Of a stretch of 9,686 bases of DNA, positions 1 through 9,100 are shown piece after piece. The translations under genes were made by a program, and so were the position numbers. This stretch comes from Clostridiales bacterium. GTDB lineage: Bacteria > Bacillota > Clostridia > Christensenellales > Borkfalkiaceae. Within the stretch, counting starts at the first letter, position 1, and each line of letters starts with the position of its first letter. The notes beneath the pieces were generated by a model. It searched no databases. It worked only from the letters and a program-made list of their open reading frames with translations, and was not told the DNA's origin. The stretch spans positions 1-9,686 of the forward strand of contig JAJWOJ010000051.1 in assembly GCA_021635425.1 (NCBI GenBank), in the 5' to 3' direction.

Positions 1-36
1 ATGCATGAATTTAATGAATAATATGCAAAACAATTT

Positions 37-43
37 GAGGAGG
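37..43 (+). promoter_or_regulatory. Shine-Dalgarno sequence that fixes the start at 50
   Basis: GAGGAGG lies 6 bases upstream of the ATG at 50, which is ideal spacing for a strong ribosome binding site. Three in-frame ATGs lie further upstream (5, 14, 23), but none has a purine-rich site at the right distance. Starting there would also put 15 polar residues ahead of the Lys-rich signal-peptide head. The Shine-Dalgarno sequence therefore decides the start. The promoter of this gene must lie mostly left of the window. Confidence 0.93.
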
Positions 44-49
44 TTCGAT

Positions 50-142
50 ATGAACGGAAAAAAGAAGCTTATAGTTCTTCTTGCGGCGATTGTTGTCGCT
101 GTTGCTGCTGCGGTCGGCGTTGTTGTGTCTGTTGTGTCATGC
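50..142 (+). other. Lipoprotein signal peptide and lipobox (residues 1-31)
   Basis: The N-terminus has a basic head (M-N-G-K-K-K) and then an uninterrupted hydrophobic run of about 24 residues rich in Val, Ala, Leu and Ile. It ends V-V-S-C, matching the lipobox pattern [LVI][ASTVI][GAS]C, so signal peptidase II would cleave before Cys31. The next residues (K-D-K-N-N-S-E-S) form a polar linker typical of lipoproteins. The hydrophobic run is longer than most lipoprotein signals, so an uncleaved N-terminal transmembrane anchor is the main alternative. Both models put the rest of the protein outside the cell. Confidence 0.85.
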
Positions 143-3100
143 AAAGATAAAAACAATTCGGAATCAGCCGACAACGGAATCGTCAAAAACGCGGAATATT
201 ATTGCGTTGCGGAAGACGAAGAGTATGTCGTTACTTTAACGAACGGAAAAACTTATTATTTATCAGTCGCGGGTGAACACAAAATCGGCGATTATACATT
301 GAGCGAGGGCGGCGAGCTTAAACTTATCGTGGACGGAAATGAGCTTTCTGCGCGTATAAGCGGCGACGAATTAGCCTTAACTTACGGAGGTAAGTCCTAT
401 ACGTTGATCGAGAAGATCGACAGAAAAGTAACGTTTAACGACGACGGAGCTACGACTACGGCGACCGTGCTGAACGGTAAGTCGGTTGCAAAACCTGCCG
501 ACCCCGAAGAAAAAGAGGGTAAAAAGTTCGTCGGATGGTATACTTCTGCGGAATATACGGAAGTATACAATTTTGCCACGCCGGTAAGAACCGATATAAC
601 CGTTTACGCTCAGCACGTCGAGTTGACTGCGGGCGCGAAAGAATTTACCGTAACGCTTAAAGACGGAAGCGATGAGAAGATTAAGACGACAAACGGCGTT
701 GTTTACGGTCTCGAATCTCTTTCGGATAAAGACGGAAAGGAATTCGACGGCTGGTATGTCAGCGATTTCAACGACGAAGCGAAACTTACTTATAAATATA
801 ACGGCGAAGCGTTGAAACAAAACGTCAATCTTTATCCCGTATGGAAAGGCGAAATAAACGCCGTATCCGTAACCGAAGGCAAAATTTCGTGGGAATCCGA
901 CGGAACGAGTTTCGACGTTAAGATAACCGACGCGAATAACGTTTCAGAAACAAAGCGCTCCACTCAGAAATATCTCGATTACGACTTTAAAAACGTAGGC
1001 GAATATAAGGTGGAAATCGGCAAGACGGGCAGCAATAATGTGACTGTTGTATATTATAACAGTAAAGCTCTTGCGAGAGTTTCCAATATTACGGTTGTCG
1101 AAGGCGGAGTTGTAAGTTATAACGCTGTTGAGAATGCCGAAAAGTATATCGTTACCGTAGATTGCGGAAATAAAAGTCATAAACATACCAATGTTGATAA
1201 CGGTAAACGCACATATTTCGATATATCGGGCTGCGATATGCAAGAAGGCGGAATCAAAGTTACCGTCGTTGCTCAGGCAAAAGGTTACGGTTCTTCTCAG
1301 TCGGAAGCGTTTTATTATGACAGAACGCTTGACAAGATAGCGGCTGTAGAAGTAAAAGACGGAAAACTCGTATGGAGCGGAGTTGAGAACGCTCTCGGCT
1401 ATGTTGTTGTCGTCAACGGCGATAAGTTCGAAGTCGGAAAAGTTACCGAGTATTCGCTTAAAGGTTATGCTGCGGGTGATTACGAGCTTGAGGTTTACCC
1501 TGTAACGAAGGGTTACAACAGCCCTGCGGCGGCAACTGTAACATATAAAAAAGATAAATTAGCGACCCCCGCGGGGGTTGCCGTAAACGGCAACGTCCTT
1601 AAATGGGAATCCGTTGCGGGAGCAACGAGCTATACCGTTAATCTTAACGGCAAGACGTTTACCTCCGACAAAAACGAAGCGGAATTAAATGCTGAAGATA
1701 TAAAGACCGACAACACGGTAACCGTTACGGCTATCGGTGACGGCGTGCAGTCCGAAGAATCCGACGTATTTGCTTTTGCTCAGGGAAAGATGTCCGAACT
1801 TACCTATGTCGACGGAAAGATCGAGTGGAAAGGTATTTTCGGCGCGCAGGCGTATATTATAAAATTAAACGGCAATCTTCTCGCTACTGTCGACGGTGAC
1901 GTTACAAGCTATAAAGTCGCTTATAAAATCGCAGGCGAAAACAAGATAACCGTTGGTTACGCAACCGAAAAAGACGCTACCGAAGCGGTGGACGAAGCGT
2001 CGGTTGTCGTTACTGTTTATACCGTAAGTTATTTCGGTGACGACGGTGAAAATCTTGGCAGCGCATTGGTTGCCGAGGACGATCCGATAGACGCTCCCGT
2101 TGTTGAAAAAGCAGGTTTTGTCTTTGCGGGTTGGTATAAAGTGCCCGAAGGAGGCAAGAATAACGCTCAGAAGTATACGGGAGGAAAACTCGAAAAGGCA
2201 GGAGATGTACGTTTCTATGCCGATTTCGATACGGCAAAATATAAAGTTGTTCTTAATGCCGACGCCGATCCCGATAAACAGATTGAAAGCACGGTCGCTT
2301 TCAAACAATACTTTACGTTGCAGACCGTAGAACCCGAAGACGAATCCAAGGCTTTCGGCGGTTGGTATACCGAACCGAGCGGTCAGGGCAAACAGATTAC
2401 CGATAATATGGGTAACGGTATCGGTAAATGGACTTACGCTTACGATGGCGTAAAGCTTTATGCAAACTGGGTGAGCCTGTTCAATTTCGAGTATAATAAC
2501 CAAGGATTCATCGTTACGGGTGCAGAGGGCTTGCAATATGTTACTGCGGCAAAAATCCCCGCGACGCATTTCGATGGTCAGCATAACGCTAAAGTTATAA
2601 CCGTAGACGAACTCGAATATGGCGACAATCTTGTTTCTATCGATATTCCCGATACGGTAACTACGATACAGACCGGTGCTAAGTTAGGTACGGAATCAAG
2701 CGCGTTCAAGGCGTGCAAATCGCTTAAATCCATAAATATTTATAAAACGGGTGAACCCGTAACGGCGGGTTACGTTTCCTTCGACGGTATTTTATACGAA
2801 GCGGTATATGTTCGCGATTCCGAAGGCAACGAAAAACTCAGCTCGCTTAATCTGCTTTTGGTTCCTTACGCTAAAGACGGTGATATCGTTGTGGCGGACG
2901 GTACTTCGAGTATCGCAACTTATGCGTTCTCGTCTACGGCTGCGGGTACGGTAACGATACCCGAATCCGTTGTCGAGGTTAAGGATTACGCTTTCTCGTC
3001 CATGTCTGAACTCAGCGAAGTTAAATTCCTCGGAAGCGACGCTAAAAAACAAGTTACTTTAGGCGAATATGTGTTTGCAGGAAACCGTAAACTTACAAAA

Positions 3101-6100
3101 ATTACGCTTCCCGCAGGTTTAAAAGCAAGTACGCACCATGTAAAAGAGTGGAATAACGGCAAAGAAGACCCGAACGATGGCAGCGTTAAGGGAAATTATG
3201 TCGTATATGAGTATGATATCGATTTCGATACCTACCTTTTCGATAAAACCACGAAGCTTCAGACTATAGAAATAAACGGCAACGGCGGTTATTATAAATC
3301 TGTTGACGGTATGCTTTGCAAGAATGACGGAACGATTGTATATTGTCCTCAGGGCAGAGAAAAAGCAGTCGTTACGACTAATGAAATTACCGCAATAGGA
3401 AACGGCGCGTTTAAAAATTGTACTAAGCTTGAATCTGTTAAAATAAACGCGGGCGTAACGTATATAGGAAAAGAAGCATTCTATTGTGCTTACAGCTCTT
3501 CCGGTAGTTTCGTAAGCGGTCTGAATGAACTTGTATTCAATACAGACGTTAACGACGAAGGAATCGAAATAGACGAAAGGGCGTTCTATCAGCAGAATCT
3601 TATAAGCGTAACGTTACCCGAAAACCTTGTTAAACTCGGTAAATTTGCTTTCGGCAATAACGACAACCTGAAAACGGTTACCGTTTTGTCTGCAGGAGAA
3701 AACGGAACGCTTAATTTTGCCGACGATGCTTTTGCTTCTATGCCCGATACGCGTTATAACTATGTTTCCGATTATGTCGTCGAAAATGTAATCATAGGTA
3801 AAAATGTACCCGCTTTCGGTGTTTCGGCAGTATTCGGTTCTTCGCTTAAAGACGTATCTATCGATAAAGAAAACATTAACTTCGATAAAGACGGCGAAAA
3901 CATTTATTACAGTAAAGACGGAAAACAAGTAGTCTATGCCAATATTGCTAATTTGCGCGGCGAACTTGTTTTAAAAGACGGCGTTGAGATTATAAATGCA
4001 AACGTATTCGGAAATGCGTCCCTGTTGACTTCTGTTACTATTCCTTCTTCGGTTAAAGTTATCGGCGACGGAGCTTTCCGTAACAGTAGTATAACCTCGC
4101 TTATATTCGGTGATGAAGGTGACGGGGCGGCAACTTCGCTCGATATCGGGAAACAGGCGTTTTACGGCTGCGATGTAAGCGGCGTTGTCACGCTTCCCGA
4201 AAGACTTACGTCCATAGGCTACGGAGCATTTGCAAGGGTTGCCGTTTCCGAATTTAAGTTTACCGGAACAAAATTGACAACTATAGGTCAACGTGCGTTT
4301 GACAACAGTTCGATAACGAGCATGACGCTAAGCAACGGGGTTACCACGATAGGAGCCGAAGCTTTCTATGGTTGCGATGAGCTTGAAGTTCTTAATCTTC
4401 CCGAATCTATAACCGAATTGGGCAGTAACTTCCTTGATGGATGCGACAGCCTTCAGACCGTTAACGTGGCCGAAGGTTGTAAGGGTTTAAAAACGATTCA
4501 GGGCGTACTTTACAGATGTGAAAACGACGTACCCGTCGAGCTTGTTTTGTGCGTAGTTGCAAACGAGGGCGATAACGGAACTCTTACAATCCCCAACACT
4601 GTTACTATGGTAGGCGATGGCGCGTTCAACAACAATCAGGGAATCAAAAAGCTTATATTTGAAGATTATACCGACGAATATATCGCTGCCGGTAACACGT
4701 TGAGTATCGGTTCCGGCACTGCTCTCCAGTATGTCTTTTACGGAAGCAATATCGAATACGTTAAACTTCCGCGCGGCATGGTTGTAATAAAAGCATATTC
4801 TTTCACACGCTTTGATACGTTGAAAGAAGTCGTTATACCTAACACGGTACGCAAAATAGAGCAGTATAGTTTTTCTTCCGATAAGGCTCTTGAAAAAATA
4901 ACTTTTGAGACGGGCAATGACGAAGCTTCTTTGGAAATTGAAGACGGTACTTCGCAATATAACGGCGCGTTTGCCAGCACGTCTAACTTAAAAGAGGTTA
5001 TTCTTCCTGCAAGAACAACTAAAATCGGTGCATGGGCATTCGGGCAGAATCAGCCGTTCACTAAAGACTTATTAACGAAAGTCTTTATACCCGCAGGCGT
5101 TAAAGAAATAGGCGAAAAAGCGTTTGCGTGCAGACCAAATCTTTCTTCTCTGACGTTTGAAGATACTGCGGAAAATCCGAGTCAGCTTACAAAAATAGGA
5201 GATTGGGCATTTACAAACCGTAAGAATGTGCTTAGTGGTAGTATAAATAAGCTTACGGAAATAAAATTGCCTGCTTCGATAGAAGAAATCGGAGAGTATG
5301 CGTTCAGCTGTTGCGGAATAAAAAATTTGATAATTCCGGCAGCGGTAAAAACTGTAGGTAATTATGCTTTTGACGGTTGTACGAATCTTATCACGCTTAG
5401 TTTTGAAAAACCCGAGTCTGATTTGTCAATAGGTAATTATGCGTTTAATTCTTGTTCTAAGCTTACGACCGTTGAACTTCCCGATGGGCTTACAACAATA
5501 GGGAATTGGGCGTTTGCATCTACTGGAATCGATGAAATTACTTTACCGTCTTCTTTGCGGACGATCGGCGATTGGGCATTTTCCGAATCTTCGCTCGGCA
5601 GCGTTAATTTTGAACTTAACGAAGAAGATAAATGTCCTTTGAAGAGTATCGGTTATATGGCATTCGGTTCTACGGAACTTACCGAGTTTGTATTCCCCGA
5701 AACGACCGATACGCTTACGCTCGGCAACAATCTTTTCCAAAGCTGTATGAGCCTTACAAAGGTTGTTATGTCGTCGTCGGTTAAGTCGTTGGGCAATGCT
5801 CTTGACGGCGCAACGGAAATCACCGAAATAATTTTGCCGATCGATGGCGGAATTAAGGCTGAAAACGGATTCCTTACAAACGGTAAAGATACGATATATT
5901 CTGTTTACGGTAATTTGGTTCTGGATAACGGAACGTTAGTTATTCCCGAGGGTATCACAACGTTAGGCGATAAGGTATTCATGGGATATGCCAATATCAA
6001 AACGGTTGTTCTTCCGTCTACAATTTCGTCAATCGGAGTAAAAGCTTTTGCAAATTGTACAAGTCTTGAAAAAGTAGTATTTACGAAAGGCGCGCCGAGT

Positions 6101-9100
6101 TTGTTTGAAATTTCGGGCAGAACATTTGAAAACTGCGTAGCGCTTAAGAGTATCGATTTACCGGCAAATCTTGAAACAATAAGCTATTATGCGTTTGCAA
6201 ACAGCGGTCTCGAAAGCATTAAAATACCTGCCACCGTTTCTACACTCGGCGGTCGTGCAATCGAATTAACCGGAATCACGTTGAGAGAATATGACTACGG
6301 TAACTCGTTTGATTCCTGTAAATCGCTTAAATCCGTTACGTTTGCACAAAACGGAGATTTGAAATCGCTTACAAAAGAAACCTTCCAGAATTGTACCGCC
6401 CTTGAAAGCGTCACGCTTCCGGACGGACTTGAAGAAATACAGGACAGAGCATTTAAAAATACAAAACTCACTTCTATTAGTATTGGTGCTGTAGTGACGT
6501 CAATCGGTACCTATGCGTTTGAGAATACGAGCAGTTTGACAACCGTTAAATTTGCAGAAAACGGTTCACTCAATACTATAGGAAACTATGCGTTTAAATA
6601 TTCCGGTCTGACAAGCGTCGAAATACCTTCCACGGTAACGTCTTTAGGCAGACAGGCGTTTATTGGCTGTGCAAAGCTCGAAACCGTTACATTCAAAGGC
6701 GGCTTAATCAGTACGATTCAGGATTCGACGTTTAAAGGTACGGCGATAAAGAGCATCACTCTTCCCGAAAGCGTAAAAATTATTGAAGAGTGCGCGTTTA
6801 TGGATTGTTCTGAGCTTACAACGGTAAATCTCCCGTCCGGTTTAACCACGCTCGGTTCGGAAAACAAAGGAGGCTCAAGCTATAATGCAGAAAGGTTCGG
6901 AGTTTTCGCTAACTGTTCGTCGCTTACAAATATTACTTTACCCGAAAGTTTAACGTATATAGGAGCGTTTGCTTTTGCTAAGTCCGGGTTGCAAAGCGTT
7001 ACGATACCTGCGGGAGTGCAGTATCTCACGGCGAAGAATTCTATGTTGTCTCAACAATCGGAAAAACTTCAAAAAGGTGAGTCCGAGGGATATTTTGCGG
7101 GACAGTTTGCATATTGCTACGACCTTGAAGAAGTTATTCTTCCTGTAACGTTAAATTCGATCGGCGCGGGCGTGTTCTATAATACTCCTAAGCTTAAGAC
7201 GTTAAAATATGACGGTTATACCGAAACGAACAATATCTTACACCAGAACGTTCAGTATCTCGGAGGAAATGCTTTTGTAAACAGCGGTCTCGAAAACTTA
7301 ACGGCGAAAGGTTTAAAAGAAATTTATGCAAACGCATTTAATGCGTCCGGATTTACTTCGGTTGATCTCGAATCAACTTCCGTTCAGACGATAAACGCCT
7401 CGATGTTTGCAGGTTTAAGCAAGTTAACCTCGGTTAAACTTCCGTCCGGATTAAAAACGATAGAGGATTCGGCGTTTGAGGGTTGCGGAATTGCGAATAT
7501 AATCGTACCCGAAACTTTGACGACTATCGGCGAAGCGGCATTTAAAAACAGTGCAATTAAAGAAATTTCTCTTGTAAAAGTAACGAATATCGGCGAAAGC
7601 GCATTTGAAGGTTGTAAATCTTTAACGAAAGCCGTTCTCGGCAACTCGATAGAGGAGCTTCCGGATTCGTTATTCAAGGGTTGTTCTTCGCTTAAAGAAT
7701 TTACGATACCCGAAAAGGTTTCGATTATCGGCGATGAGTGCTTGTTTGGTACGGCAATAGAGAATCTGAAGATTCCCGCAAAGCTTACAAACTTAGGCGT
7801 CGGAGCATTGGGTTCGTCCGCTATCAAAAACGTATCTGTCGACATCGGCAATAAGATGTTTAAAGTCGAAGATAAATTCCTTAAAACTGCCGCAGGAAAA
7901 CTTGTTGCGTATTTAGGTTCCGAAACCGAAGTTACGCTTCCTGTTTCCGACGCAGGGGTTGCAAACGGGTTGTTTGCCGGTAATACGACAATCAAGAAGA
8001 TCACTCTTCCCGATACCGTAAAAACCGTAACAAGCAATATGTTCTATGGTTGCCTTGGCGTAGAAACGATAGTGTTGGACGGTGTAATAACGATTGATGC
8101 AAATGCTTTTAACGGCTGTGTAAATCTTAAAAACATTAAGATTCCGGCTTCGGTTACGTCTATCGCTAAATCTGCGTTTGCGGGCGCCGGCGCTATGGAC
8201 GGAACAAGCGAATTAACGGTTGATTTAACAGAAGCAGATGCAGGAATATTTAATATTTCCTCTATGTTTAAGGCGAGCGGTGTTGCCAATGTTATCCTTC
8301 CGGACAGCATTACCAACTTGGCGGAGAAATTCTTCGATGAAGCATATTATCTCAAAGAAGTTAAATTGCCAGACGGTTTAACCGAGATATCCAAATCTTT
8401 ATTTAACAAGTGTGCGTCGCTTACCGAAATCGACATTCCGGCTTCGGTAACTAAACTCGGCGCGGAGAGTTTCTATGTTTGCGAAAGTCTCGTTACCGTT
8501 AATTTCCTGGGCAACGATAAAATAACCGAATTACCGAGTAAGGCGTTCTGGGGTTGTTATTCGCTTAAAAACATCAACTTGCCCGAAAGTTTAAAGACCA
8601 TCGGAGCTAATGCATTTACGGGTGCTACATTGCGTGTTCTCACCACAAGTACAGAAAAGAAGGGGGCGGCATTAGAGAGCATTGTTATTCCGAAAAACGT
8701 TACGAAGATTGATAATTCTGCTTTCCAATATTGTGATCAACTTAAGACGGTCGAGATTAAAGGCAAACTGCAACAAATCGGGAATTATGCATTCTCCCAA
8801 TGTGTGTCGCTGAACTCAATAGATGTAAGTTCTGTTACAAAATTCGGAACTAAGACATTTGAGAATACCGTTATAGAGCATTTATCGATAAACGGTAATG
8901 CAACGTTAGGTGAAAATATGTTCAGCGGACTTACTTCGCTCAAGACCGTTACGTTTACCGAAGGCTCGGCAACTTTACCGTCATCGTTATTCAAGAAATG
9001 CATTGCGTTAACAAGCGTAACGCTTCCGGATAAAATAACGGCTATACCTTCATCGTTGTTTGAGTCGTGTGCAAATCTGACCGAAGTCAATATTCCCGAC

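Noticed and set aside
5..49. Alternative in-frame starts at 5, 14 and 23, adding up to 15 residues to the N-terminus
   Set aside because: None has a Shine-Dalgarno site at useful spacing. The strong GAGGAGG at 37-43 points to the ATG at 50, which begins directly with the basic head of the signal peptide.
2100..2330. Plus-strand 76-codon frame overlapping the large gene in another frame
   Set aside because: It sits inside the third and fourth InlB B-type repeats, lacks a convincing ribosome binding site and shows no recognisable protein.
1865..2584. Minus-strand open frame of 239 codons
   Set aside because: It lies wholly opposite recognisable Fn3-like, InlB B-type and early LRR coding sequence. 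Its translation has no domain, and it needs no separate gene to explain it.
7384..8316. Two consecutive minus-strand open frames (217 and 90 codons) opposite the LRR array
   Set aside because: The periodic LRR codons on the plus strand keep this antisense frame free of stops. The translations are low-complexity mirrors of the repeat and lack any recognisable domain.
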